Assembly (NCBI GenBank): GCA_014529385.2 | Contig: CM043948.1 | Coordinates: 82,802,760-82,866,759, forward strand | Direction: 5' to 3' | DNA: 64,000 bases | DNA from: Adiantum capillus-veneris | Taxonomy: Eukaryota > Streptophyta > Polypodiopsida > Polypodiales > Pteridaceae | Shown: positions 22,490 through 34,705 of the stretch, piece after piece | How the letters are laid out: every line of letters starts with the position of its first letter | How positions within the stretch are numbered: the first letter of the stretch is position 1 | The notes under the pieces: generated by a model | What the model was told of the DNA's origin: nothing | The model's database searches: none | The model's input: the letters and a program-made list of their open reading frames with translations, nothing else | Position numbers and translations under genes: made by a program

Positions 22490-25400
22490 AAAGATTGTGC
22501 TTACTGCTGCAAATGATAGTTCTTTCACACTTGTTGATGCACTTTATGTACCTAGGATCAAGAAGAATATTTTGTCTATATCTACAGTTCATAGACTTGG
22601 ACTTATAGTCAAATTTATGGATGACAGATGTACAGTTCATGATCTCAGTTTTGGTGACGAATTTGTTGCATCTGGCCTTTTGTGTCGTGGTTTGTATAAG
22701 CTCACTTTGTATGACAAGTGTGGACAAAATTTTGCAAATGCAATTGCAGATTCAAGGGCTATTTCAGATGCAAAACAGTGGCATGCACATTTTGGGCATC
22801 TGAATTTTGTCAGTTTGCTACGTTTGCATAAATTTGATATGGTTGCTTCTTTTCCGTCTCTTGAAGCATCTATCAAACATGTTTGTGAAGGCTGTATTTT
22901 GGGTAAAATGCAGCGTTCTAAGTTTCCAAAGGATAGTTCAGTTAGGGCCACATGCAGGTTGCAGCTTGTGCATAGTGATGTTTTGTGGGCCCATGCAAAC
23001 TTCTTCCTTGGGCAATTACCTGTACTTCATGACTTTCAGTGATGATTACTTCAGGCATGCATGGGTATTTCCGCTTAAAGTGAAGTTTTTATGTGCTTCA
23101 AATAATTTCTGGCTATGGCTGAAAATGTCTCGAAATGTATTATGGGCACCCTCTGTTCCGATCGAGGGGGGAAGTATATGTCTCATGAATTCAATGCATT
23201 TCTGGCTAGTTGCTCGTGGGATAAAACACCAATGTACAATGCCTTATACGCCTTAGCAAAATGGTGTAGCTGAGAGGAAAAACATGTCACTTACAAAAAT
23301 GGCACGATGTATGGTCAAAAGTCAAGCTTTGCCGCATTCTTTTGGCTTGAGGCCATCATGTGTACCACTTATGTACTTAGTAGGTGTCCTATGAAAGCTT
23401 TGTTGTCTATTACTCCATATGAAGCATGGCATGATAGAAAGCCTTCTATTGAGAACATGCGCGTTTTTGGCTGTTTAGCTTATGGTTTAGTGCCACAAGT
23501 GCAATGTAGAAAATTGGATGATAAGGTTGTCAAATGTATTTTTGTTGGTTATAGTGCTGAAAGCAAAGGTTACAAGTTGTATCATCCGCAAACAAAGCGT
23601 ATTCTAGTTTCACGGGATGTACTGTTTGTGGAAGATTCTCTTCATCCCTTGTTGTCATGTACTAGAGACAGTAATGTAAGCTCATAGGACATTTATGACA
23701 CTTTGTTGCCTCTTTTCAATGGTGGAAGTTCGAATGTAAATTCCAATGAGGCAAATGTACAACCTATGGGTGTTTCCGAAAATGTTACAGATCAGCCTAT
23801 TATTGATGCAAATGTACATGATGTACTTGAGGAAAGGGTTGAAAACGAGCAGGCTAGAGGTATGCCAAAATGGCTTGTGCATACATTGCGTGACAGTAAA
23901 TTGGATGCACCTTTGTCTAGTCATTTTTGTTCAGGCTCTGGCCATGCATCTTATGCATCATATTGTTATGCTTTGGCTGTGTTTAGCTTACACGATGTTG
24001 AGGAACCTCTGTCTTTTGATGAAGCACATAATTCAAAAAATTGGATGGCTACCATGCAATCAGAATATGATGCACTTATAGAAACTGACAGATGGACTTT
24101 ATGTGATTTGCTTCCTGGCAAAAAGGCCATTGGTAGGAAGTGGGTTTATAAGTCGAAACGCAAGCCGGATGGTGAGATCGATCGCCATAAGGCTGGACTT
24201 GTTGCAAAGGGTTATGCATAGCAAAAAGGCATAGATTATGAAGAGACTTTTGCTCCCACTTGTTGTATGACTATTGTGCGTTTTCTATGTGCATTGGCAT
24301 CTCATTTTGGTTGGGATGTACATCAATCAGACATTGTTACTGCTTTCTTGAATGGTGACATATTTGAGGAAGTTTATGTAGCGCAGCCTCACGGTTTTGT
24401 CGAGAAAATACAAGAGGACAAAGTGTGCAGATGTAAGAAGGTTTTGTATGGGTTGAAAGTTGAAGCAATTTCCTCCTGCTTGGTATGAGAAAGCTGACAT
24501 TCATTTGGTCAAACGAGGCTTTCATAACAGTCCAACAGAAAGCACATTGTATGTAAAGCATGAGGGTGATGTACTTCTCATTGTAGTTCTTTATGTAGAT
24601 GATTTGTTGATCACTGGACCTGATGAGAGACATATTGATGAATTACAGGCTGATTTGAATGCTTCTTTCAAGATGAAAGATTTGGGGTTGTTGCATCATT
24701 ACTTCGGAATACAGTTTAAGCAGTGTGATGGTGGTATTGCCTTGTGTCATAAAAATTACATAAAGACATTGCTATGTAAGTTTGGACTTGAGGATTGCAA
24801 ACCTATTGCCACTCCCATGGAAACATGTTTAAAATTGAGTCTTCATGATGCTGGTGATCCTGCAGATGTCACTCTTTACCAAACTGATGTTGGATTATGT
24901 ATGCAACACAAGGCCGGATATTCAGTTTGCAGTCTCACAGCTCAGCAAATTTATGCATAGCCCAGGGTCTAACATTGGCAGGGTGTCAAGAGGATTTTCC
25001 GCTACCTTAGTGGCACTTTACATCTTGGCTTGTTTTATCCCATGGGGGGATCATTGCCGCCAGACTACATGCTTTTTCGGACTCAGATTGGGCTGGTTGT
25101 TTTGACACACGAGTGTCCACAAGTGGTTTTTGTTTCATGTATATCATGGTTGAGCAAGAAGCAACCTATTGTGGCCACTTCTAGTTGTGAGGCTCATTAC
25201 AGGGCAGTCTTCACAACTACGGTTGAGTGTGTATGGCTCAAACGCCTTATGGCTGATTTGGGTGTTGGACAGGACACTACCAACACTATCTACACTGACA
25301 GTCAGAGCACATTGGTAGTTGCAAGGAACCCAGTTTTTCATGCTCACACAAAGCACGTTGAGGTGCATTACCACTATGTCAGGGAGAGGCTCTCAGCAGG

Positions 25401-25524
25401 AGAGATTAGCTTGCCTTATGTGCCAACACAGGACAACCTTGTAGATATTTTCACAAAGGCATTGTCTCATGAGAAGCTCGAAGCTTTCCGTAAAGCTTTG
25501 GGCTTACTCCCCATTGTGGACTGA
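22490..25524 (+). pseudogene. Copia A2 protease end, integrase, RT and RNase H
   Basis: The sequence enters family A inside the protease-integrase spacer (KIVLTA, then LVDALYVP). It carries the HHCC finger (WHAHFGHLN...HVCEGCILGK), the integrase core, the RT (WVYKSKRKPDGEIDRHKAG; LYVDDLLITG near 24595) and RNase H (SSCEAHYRA, YTDSQSTL), ending with TGA at 25522. Lesions include several frameshifts (near 22985, 23220, 24455, 24890 and 25070) and stops such as TAG at 23254, 23684 and 24219, where copy A0 or A1 has a Gln codon. A deletion in RNase H removes the DSDWA-to-SCISW stretch partly. It is a dead copy that only supplies a 3' end. Confidence 0.8.
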
Positions 25525-25589
25525 TCATGTCCTCAGGGCATGGCACTTCCCTTTACTCATGTGCCAACTCTCGTTCACCGCATCACTCC

Positions 25590-25599
25590 AGGGGGGATT
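25590..25599 (+). other. Polypurine tract of Copia A2
   Basis: AGGGGGGATT directly precedes the LTR, as in copy A0. Confidence 0.7.
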
Positions 25600-25827
25600 T
25601 GTTACCATATACATGTGGTAGTGATGTGTGTGAACACACTAGGACCGCCGGGGCATTTTTCCCTCTTTAGGAGGTTTTTCCACCCGTGCATTTTATATAC
25701 GCCCATCACTCTAGGGCTATCTATCTTTCCATTGCACATTAAGTAATACACTCTCAGTTGTGTGCCTTGTGTAAGTCCTTCGTCTTCTCAACGCTGTGTG
25801 CGTTTCTCTGCAACCCTAATTCCAACA
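25600..25827 (+). repeat. 3' LTR of Copia A2
   Basis: A complete 228-base family-A LTR from TGTTACC to TCCAACA. Confidence 0.9.
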
Positions 25828-26989
25828 AACTATAGGTTGGGCATATGGACGATCGTGAGAGCAATGAATCCATGATAGTAGAGATGGTAGATTGGAGATA
25901 AGACAGAAGCTTGTGGCCATAAAGTGTGTCTAACTTTGTTTCATCAACTCCCTATGATTAGCTTGCACAAATAATGAACCTTGCATCTTTCTATGTTTCA
26001 TATTGAAACCTATCCTAGGATATTGCTTATCTATAGGATTCAATTAAATTGTTATTGCGCATGTGGCCAAGTGGTGCATCTTGAAACCTAAATCTTGATA
26101 TGCTTCCTTTATTCTTAGTTCTCTCCAAGAATCACTAGAGTGGAGATTGGACAATTGGTGGATATGACTTCTCTCAAAGAGGAAATCAAGTAGCGGAGAT
26201 TTAAAAATCTATGAACAATTTTAATTGGACAATCTTCATATTGCAACGATGGTTGATTATAGGTTGGACATACAATGGAGAAATATGTTCATGTGGTAAG
26301 TCTACTTGTGTCTAAATGTGACTTGGCTTCAACAAATGGTGGACATAGTGGCACCCATCCTACAACTTATCATATCGGACACTTCAATTCTCCATGTTTA
26401 GCACCCCCAATGATGGGCCCAGTGGGGGTTCACGCACGACATCCTTGATCAGGGTCTTAAGGCAACACCCCCACCAATGGGTATCCAAGGGACATCACCC
26501 TCAGTGGGGGTTCCGGGGCAACGCCCCCGACGGTCGAGTTTCGAGGGCATACAATATACCCTCTTTTTTGTTTGTTTTTTTTTTATTGCTTGGTCGAAAC
26601 CCTCAATTTGAAAGACAATCTATGAAATTTTAACCTTAGTTTTCAAGTTAAAAAATCACACGTGGCTTTTGAGATAATCCTAGTGCAAGAACATAATGAA
26701 GAATAATGAAACAACGAGAATAGCAAAACAGCAGAACAAAGGCGATTCAACAAAACATAGGCGAAACAACTGAACATAGGTGATTCAGCAAAATATAGAC
26801 GAAACAATAGAAGATTATGCTTGTGGGCAAGGGAAAATTATAGCTCGTGTGGAATAATATCTTGCACCGTCCGAGAGAGGCGTACACATAGCCTACGACA
26901 AACCTGATTTGCATAGAGGACTTTTACATCATCAAAAACAATATCTCTTGCTATGTAGAATTCAAGCATTTGAAAAGGTGCACATAATA

Positions 26990-27047
<58 letters not shown>

Positions 27048-28284
27048 TCTCTTTCTCTCCCTCTCATCTACATCACCTTTATGACTTCAAGAAACAAAAT
27101 GGTTCTCTGCCTTTGTGTGTCTCCTTCTTTTACACACACACACATACACACACACAACCCACACATATATATAGTCAAAATTTCTCTTCCTCTCAATATT
27201 CGCTTTACTCACATGCACACCCACGCAAAGACAAAAACACACATAAGCACATAAAAACTCTATCTCTCACACACAAACATTCAGACAAAATCCAAACTTT
27301 TCAATTCATGCTCTCTATCCTTGTTGTTCATGTACATCCATTGTGTTAATAATATTCATGCATTGTATGTATGTACGTTTGAGTGACTGTGTGATTGTTT
27401 TTCCTGTGTAAAGTTCTACGTGCACATTTGTGAATATCTGTGTAAAATTGTATGTAGGTATGTATATTTTTGAATATGTTGCAATGTATCCTATTGAATG
27501 GTAATATACATACCAAATGTACCTAAACCTATGTATACATACAACACACTATAGATACATGACATACATACTTATACGTAAAAACAAGAATGTACACAAG
27601 CATGTAAGTTTGAGTAGTTGACTTACTTGTGTGTTCCAGTGAGGCCAATTCTTGCACTTATGTTTGCTTTAGTATTGTTTGGTTGCTTTCTGTCCAACCT
27701 ATCTCAAATTGTGATGTTCATTTTTCTTTCTCAACAAAGGTATTATAGCTTAGTGATTTTTCTAATGGAGGTCATAGGTGAAACTAGGACATGCTCATAG
27801 ATAATACATGAAGTGAAAAAAATACCTAGTGGGATGAAACTAAAAAAGTTATAAACACAAAGAAATACCAATTATTGTATTGATTTCACCTAGATTGCTA
27901 GTTGGACCTAGAACATTGGTACTTTTTTATGTTATAGGTTGAGGCTGTGGTTGAATTGAGATTGGACAAGTGGTGGACCGTGCTCTCATGTTGTAACATC
28001 TCTCTGAGGCATGGTCTCATTTTTCTTCTTCACAAGTGGCTATAGGTTGAGGTTGGACAAGTGGTGGATCTTGCTCTCATACTATAACATCTCTCTCATG
28101 CACGGTTTCATATTTTAGGTGGCATAATTTGAAAGTCTTGAAGAGTGTGAATAAAATTTTGTGTGTTAATTACGTTTTTATACGCTTTCAAAAAATTATT
28201 ACATTCAATGTGCCATTAGAGTTTCTAACCAGTTATTTGTGTTTTGTTTGATTTAGAGAAAACATGGTTAAAAAATGAAAATTT
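25828..28284. other. Gene-free stretch with dispersed short repeats
   Basis: No coding sequence is recognisable. It holds a GC-rich block with CAGTGGGGGTTC repeats (26390-26550), a long TC run, CA-rich sequence (27130-27170), and two copies of a ~65-base segment with GGTTGGACAAGTGGTGGA followed by CTCTCATxxTxTAACATCTCTCT (27940-28010 and 28030-28110). Confidence 0.6.
26991..27041 (+). repeat. (CT)n microsatellite
   Basis: About 25 CT dinucleotides in a row, followed by a looser pyrimidine-rich stretch. The Leu/Ser-repeat frame translated from it is an artefact. Confidence 0.95.
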
Positions 28285-28943
28285 GTGATGGTTCTTGTTA
28301 ATGTTGACTTTGCAAGTGATGATAAGAGAAAATGGTACTTGGATGTTTATGGAGTGCAAGGTGCACAATTTCATAAAGTGCATGTCTTTGTAGCTAGTGA
28401 CAAAGATGATAATATATTTGATGATCAGGGGCACATAGTCTTTGCAAGTGTTTTGATAGTTGAAGGACATCCTTACATTGAGTGCATTGACATTGGGATA
28501 CCTGACAATTACGAATACCAACCATTGGCAAATTCCTACGTCCTTGAAAAAATGATCAAAGACAAGGAAGAGACAATGTTTTCACGAAGTTGGGATGTTA
28601 ATGAAGATTTGTTCAATATCAATGCAAAAAGGCTACAAGATAAATTTATTATTGCTTTAAAAGGCAAGCAAGTGAAGGATAAGAAATCAACCAAGAAGAC
28701 CACAAAAAAAAGACAAGGGGTGTTAGAGTAGCTAGTGTTGTAGATGTAGATAAGGCCATTTTCAGATTGGAGGACACAAGCAGTCAACCCTTATTAAGGT
28801 TTGTGGAGCCTGAATGCTTTAAGAACAAGATCCCAAAAGCAAAGAAGCGTGCTATAGGAGACATGGAAAAATATTCCGTATATTTTTGTTTCAAGTATAA
28901 GGAGTACAAGATTCCAATCACTAATTTAAATGGCTTCTGTTAG
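28285..28943 (+). pseudogene. Unrecognised AT-rich coding remnant
   Basis: An open frame of 148 codons (28285-28731) reads as a plausible globular protein: LVNVDFASDDKRKWYLDVYG, then a segment with HIVFASVLIVEGHPYIECI, then a Lys-rich end. After a shift near 28715 a second frame continues (VRVASVVDVDKAIFRLED, then FVEPECFKNKIPKAKKRA, YFCFKYKEYKIPITNL) and stops at 28941. The residue mix and the continuation across the shift suggest a real but broken gene. I do not recognise the family. No LTR or transposon feature is adjacent. Confidence 0.4.
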
Positions 28944-30138
28944 AGTGAGTGCATTCTAGATCCACCATAATTGGACATTTTAAACAACTTCTAGAAGCTT
29001 TGGTGCATTTTAGATCTACCACTTGGCTGTTCTAAAAAGTTTTAGAACATAGATTGTTTCTTAGATGTATCTGTAATGAGAATGGCCTATGAACTTTGAG
29101 AGTAGCAGAATTAGGAAATTAGGTGAAGCATTTTTGAGAGATTACTTTGTGAGCATAGCGGGTGAACTTAATTGATGGTAGCAACATAAACATGGTACTT
29201 AGTTAACTTGGCATGAACAATACTTTTGCAAAAGAGAGAGTTTAGAGAACATGACAATAGTTGAGGACCGGATTCATATGGAGCCGGTCCCCCCTCCAAT
29301 AGGCATTTGTATTATAGTTTCTCCCATCAAGAGAGACTTGGTACAATACAATCTTTGTGTTCCTTGTGACCTACGTGATGCAATGAAGATGGAAAGCTTC
29401 ATGCATCACAAGCATAACATAAACTTGTAGCAAGCATTAACTATCCCAAGCCTCAGTCCCAAGGCCTCAAACACTTCGAAGGTGGAGAGAGCTAGCGGGG
29501 AATGAGGGTAGGGAAGAGGAAGAAGAAACATTCCATAGGAGAAAGAAATAGTTCCTCACTTATCATTACTCTTCTTGCTAGCATACATAATAGCATAGTA
29601 ATGGAGATGGAAAGCTTAAGCATTGAAGCATGGCTCTTGGTTGGATTTGCATTCCATAGCCAATTGTGTTGATGTAGGCTCTCACTTCTCACAAGCTTGG
29701 AGAAGGAGGTGGTGTTCCTCAACTTTCACCAAGTGAGAATGCCCCTCCAAACGAGTGTGTGTGTGTGGAGTATATACCCCTAGCACTCCCCCCTCCTTGC
29801 TTTGGGTGAGTGGTAGCTTTCCCACATGCTTCAATCTCATTGGACCCCTCTCCCCCTAGCCAATCACATGCAACATGTAGTCAAGTACATGGGTAGTCTT
29901 TTGACAAGTGTCCTCCTTACCCCTTAGAGAGAGAGAGAGCTTGAAAATATATAGATATTTGTTGGATGGAAGTAGAAGCTCATTGGACCCCTCTTTAGCC
30001 CAACCAATAGCATTCAAGCACCCCACGTGGTTAAGCTTAGTGAGAGTCTGACATGTGTCCCATGTGCCCTTTTAGAAAAGCATGTCCCTTGGGTGAGTGG
30101 AAGGTTAGGTCAAAGATTCCCCTAACTTTGGGACTTTT
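28944..30138. other. Non-coding stretch with LTR-like texture
   Basis: No gene is seen. Two related ~100-base blocks containing CTCATTGGACCCCTCT lie at 29840-29940 and 29970-30070. A GT run is at 29755-29772. The layout resembles an old LTR or terminal-repeat element, but no termini, primer site or coding region confirm it. Confidence 0.45.
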
Positions 30139-30411
30139 ATGCATAGGAAGCTTCTCAAGCAACTTCCTCATTAAGTGTGTAGGGTCTCTTTTTTATTCAA
30201 GCTTCTTACCCCCCATGCATAGGAAGCTTCTCAAGCAACTTCCTCATTAAGTGTGTAGGGTCTCTTTTTGACTCAAGCATCTTACCCCGCATGCATAGGA
30301 AGCTTCTCAAGAAACTTCCTCATTAAGTGTGTAGGGTCTCTTTTTGACTTAAGCATCTTACCTCCCATGCATAGGAAGCTTCTCAAGCAACTTCCTCATT
30401 AAGTATGACAA
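30139..30411 (+). repeat. 76-base tandem array, 3.6 copies
   Basis: Units beginning ATGCATAGGAAGCTTCTC start at 30139, 30215, 30291 and 30367, an exact 76-base period. Copies are nearly identical; the last is partial and ends in AAGTATGAC. Each unit contains AGGAAGCTTCTCAAG and a later TCAAGCxTCTTACC. Confidence 0.95.
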
Positions 30412-30460
30412 GTACCTCAAGTACCTTAGTCATCAAGCATGAAAAGCACCTTAGGTGGAG

Positions 30461-30655
30461 TTCCCACCCCTAGCTTGCCTAAGGTCAAAGGCAAGTTTAG
30501 GTCGGGTTCCCACCTCAAGCACATCCCTAGTTTGCTTAAGGTCAAAGACAAGTTTAGGTTGGGTTCCCACCTCAAGCTTAGCCCTAGCTTGCTTAAGGTT
30601 AGGTCAGGTTCTCACCTCAAGCTCAGCCCTAGCTTGCTTAAGGTCAAAGGACTTT
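30461..30655 (+). repeat. 45-57-base minisatellite, four copies
   Basis: Units starting TTCCCACC (or TTCTCACC) begin at 30461, 30507, 30564 and 30609. They share CCTAGCTTGCTTAAGGT and vary by an internal 11-12 bases (CAAAGxCAAGTT). A repeated peptide is translated from it, but this is a by-product. Confidence 0.85.
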
Positions 30656-30659
30656 TAAC

Positions 30660-33600
30660 ACTAACCATTGGAGGTCTTTAATGAAGCTAACCTTAAGGTC
30701 TTTTAAGCTCCATTAGTTAAACTTGCTCTTTGACAGACCATCTCTCATTTGGGTCCCTTTACCATTGGCCCCGTCTTGAGATAGATCCGTAAGCACATGT
30801 CTATATTCTAACCCTTGTTTCCGTTTATTATCCCACATTAAATGATCAGTTTAATATGAGAAAATCATTTGGTTGGGTTAGATATTAGATATTTAATGAC
30901 AGTATCACTTGGAGATTTGAAGTTCAAGTTCTTGTTGAAGAGTAAGGGAATTCTTAATCCACCTCCACGCCACTTTAAGCAAGGTGTGAGAAGGGAGAGT
31001 GCATCCTATATTTAGAACTTGCCCTTTTGAAACAAATTAAGGAAAATCCAAGATCCACCACAAGACGAGTCTAAACATGGTGGTGTAAAAGGAAAAATGC
31101 ATTCTAGATTCACTACCTTTCCATTCCACTTGTCCAAGTTAGGCTCTATTGAGTTATAGAGGACCATAAGATCTTTGAACAATGTTGTTGTCATATTGGC
31201 ATGAAGACTTATATGCTTGCATGCACCCATAAATTTGTTACTCAAATAATTTGAATCTGTTTTCTTAAATTAGGATTCATTCTAATGTATTTTGACATGG
31301 AGTGCACCCTATTATAAGGGGATTTTTTTATTAGTGAAGTTCATCCCACTCTAAGGAGACTTGTTATACTTGGTATTTCTAGTCATTGGGTATTATATAC
31401 AATTTTGTACTTAATATAAGTTGTATCAATAGAAAACCCCTTTTTAATACTCATTATATAAAAAAAGTCATTGAACAATGTTGTTGTCATACTGGCATGG
31501 AGACTCATACAAGCATATGCCATGTTGTTGTGATATTAGCATGAGAAGTCATATGCATGTATACATGCACAAACAAACAATTTATTATTTAAATCATTAC
31601 AATTTTGAATAATATGCAACTATAACCCATTCATTTAAAACATAATGTCAAAATCACAAGAGTGCTTTATTTACAACTCTTTATCTTGTAACAATCCTTT
31701 ATCATAAAATTTGTGATTGACATTAGTTTAATTCTTCTCTCTTAAGACTTGTGTTTTTCAAATACGTTTAATAATAAGAACAATGTACCAAACACAAGAT
31801 TGTTGCATTTATTATAGTTGCCAATAGATTGAAATTTCCTTTATAACAATTGTTTTTTTCTCATAAATACACATAGAATAGCAAAGAATGTAGCTAGTTG
31901 AAGGTCTACATTGACACAAGTAGCATGAACTCGATTGAAGACTTTAGAATGGCCAAGTGGTGAATTTTAAAAACCCTTTGTTACAAAATGTATTTAATTA
32001 GGACGAATTAACATAAGTGTAGTTGAATACCTAAATGTCTTATCTTCTTGAACATGTTCAAAAGAATGCATCTATGTGCACAAAGTGGTGTATCACATGG
32101 TATTTTAGAATGTAATATATATGATCTTAACACTTCTTGATGTAGATTAACAACTATCTAAAATAGCAGAGTGAAAGACATTTGATAGCAATATCTTAAA
32201 TAAATTTTAAATTTTTTGTTTTGGTAAGGTCAAAATTGCTATATTCATAAAAATTGAAAGTGATTATTAAGCTTGGGAACGGGGTTTTTCCCACTAGAAA
32301 CCTCATTTATTTCAATAAATAACAACTAGACATACATGTAGGTACTCATTTTAACTAATTTATCACTTTGAGTGTAGCTTGGACAAGAAGTGGACTTTGT
32401 ATTTCTCCATAGGTTAAGGGAACCTAGCTTGGACAAGTGGTGGACCTTGAATAAGTTTAGGTACTCACTTTGAACTTACCTTGGATAAGTGGTGGGCCTT
32501 GAAACCAAGATCTTCACCTTGAGATAAGTCATAGGTAGGAAAATAGAGCATACACAATGATAATGGATGGAATGTACTAGTCTCTTAACAATGCAATTGA
32601 CTAAGACCATGGAATTTCACGTCCAATTTTGTTCTCAATGTGTAATATAAGTGCATAATTTGGAACGAGGCCTTAAGCAAATTGATGTCTTTGACAAAAA
32701 TCTCATTACTTTATACATGATATGCTAAAAGTTGTCCAACCTGGGAATTGAGATCTTTCCAGTTCACCTAATATAGTCTTAGCATGTTTTACTCTCTCAA
32801 AAGTGGATAGGAAAACCTATATCATGTCCCTTTCATACCTAGGGCTTTGTAAGTAAACACCCTTTCTCCAATTGCGATTGTCTTTCTCTTTTTGTCATCT
32901 CTTCTAGCTATTGTCTCTCGAGTCTTCTTCTTTTTTCTTCCTACAAAAGCTAGTCTTTTTCTATCAAAGTAGCCTTTATTACTTATACATTTTATTGAGC
33001 TTCATTTGTTTTTAAAAGAACCTTTTGCCTCATTAAGTTTATGAATATTGAGGGACCACTTCTTGCTAAAAAGTGGAGCCTTCCTTTGAAGCATTGTAGA
33101 TAAGTTTTCCATTAGTTCTTCCCTTGCTTCTTGATGCGAGGGATTAATAATTTACCAACTTTTTGTGAGTGTCTACCATGTTCGAGCAAACTAGATCCCA
33201 TTGTTGTTTCATTTGACCATTCCACACATGCATGGTATCACAATATAGATTGCCAAAAACATTTCAAATTTTGGGTCTACACTAAGCGATGGTTTATAAG
33301 GGTATTAGGTTGATCTCCTAGCTCAATTGCATTCTCCAAATGGGTTTGTCACCAAGTGGGAAGTGCTAATAACTCCCTAGCCCTTTGTGGGATTAACCAA
33401 GTTTTTGATAAGAGTCTTGATTCCCTCCTTCCCCCCCCCCAGGTGGTTGTTCCAGGTTTCCCCCTACCTCATTATCTGTACAATGCTCTAAGGAAGGCTC
33501 TTATTGGTTCTGTGGCACTACGTGGGAGGGCAAAAAATTGCGAATTTTGACCTCCTTCATAGTTGACTCCCCAATGACCCATAATCTTTTGATGATATAG

Positions 33601-34427
33601 TGCTTTGCAAATAGATACCATTATCCTATTGGTTTGTGATATTTTGTTCATGGAAAAGCGATAGTGAAACATGAATGATTTGATTGATTTGTCGATTTTT
33701 GGGGGCAAATGCATATACAAGCAACACCATAAAAGGTAGATGGTCTCACCTAGGGTAAAGGGGCCAATCGTGGGCCACCTAAGAAGAGGCACCTGTAGCT
33801 TTCTCCTCCAAGCTCAATTTTCAGTGATGGAAAGCTCATTTGATGCGCAATGTCGAGAGCTTTAAGAGGATATAAATTTTGTATATGACAAATGTGTGTG
33901 CTAAAAGATGTAATATGATTTATCAATCATGTGTAACAAAAAAGGGGGGGCAAAGGAGAGATTGATCTAGCCCTAAAAGAGAGAAAAAGGAGCCAACAAG
34001 GATTGAAATGAAGTGAAAACCAATAGCATCATTTTATTTCAAATGATGTAACCGTTAGACCTCCTTTTTTGTCTCTCTATTGGGTGAGGTTGTTTGTTAT
34101 ATTGGGCAAAGTTTATCTTTATATTGGGGGTGGACAGAGCCTCCCTTTGGGGGCCGTCCACCTATTGGCCCCTTTACCCTAATGCATACAATGTTATGTG
34201 ACGGCATGTGCTTACCTACTGTATGAGCTTGGTGCATGTCAAGGCATGTAGCATCAAGCTAGTTCCCTCTTTGTGCATTAGAGTAATTTGTGAAATTAGC
34301 AAAGTTTTGAAGTCACAATATAGCCATTAGCATTTCACGACAATAAGGGGACATTTTCCTTGAAAGCAATAGTACAACCAATATTGACTCTCTCTCTTGT
34401 ATTATGAGAATTCAGAGAAGACTGTCG
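30660..34427. other. AT-rich stretch, no recognised gene
   Basis: Only short random frames are present. A ~55-base segment (GAACAATGTTGTTGTCATAxTGGCATG) occurs at 31175-31225 and again at 31470-31520, with a weaker third copy after it. GGACAAGTGGTGGACC-like words recur at 32391, 32431 and 32483. A run of ten C lies near 33431. Confidence 0.5.
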
Positions 34428-34705
34428 CACTTTTGTGGCTTGACTTACATGATCTCTACTTTTTACATTTTTAGAAGATCCAATTTGCTTCTTTCCTTTC
34501 CGTGTTCGTGAGATGATATTCTAAATATTGAAAAACTTATTACACAAAAATTACAAAAGTGAAAATCTTATTTGTGGTTTGACTTACATGATCGATGATT
34601 TCTACATTTTTAGTAGACCTCGTTTGCTTGTTTCCTTTCCATGTTCGTGAGACGGCATTCTAAACATTGAAAAACTAATTATACCAAAATTACAAATCCA
34701 CAACT
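34428..34705 (+). repeat. Tandem duplication, ~138-base unit
   Basis: The segment from TTTGTGGCTTGACTTACATG (34432) through the ATTACxxAAAATTACAAA end is repeated from 34570. The copies differ at roughly one base in eight. Confidence 0.8.

Noticed and set aside
26909-27349. 146-codon frame with Leu-Ser and Thr-His repeats
   Set aside because: Product of CT and CA microsatellites; no conserved domain.
28285-28731. Assigning the unknown frame to a plant mobile domain protein
   Set aside because: None of the typical motifs is present; naming it would be a guess.
30439-30681. Repeated peptide GSHLKLSPSLLKV
   Set aside because: Direct translation of the 45-57-base minisatellite; unit lengths that are not all multiples of three break the repeat in other copies.
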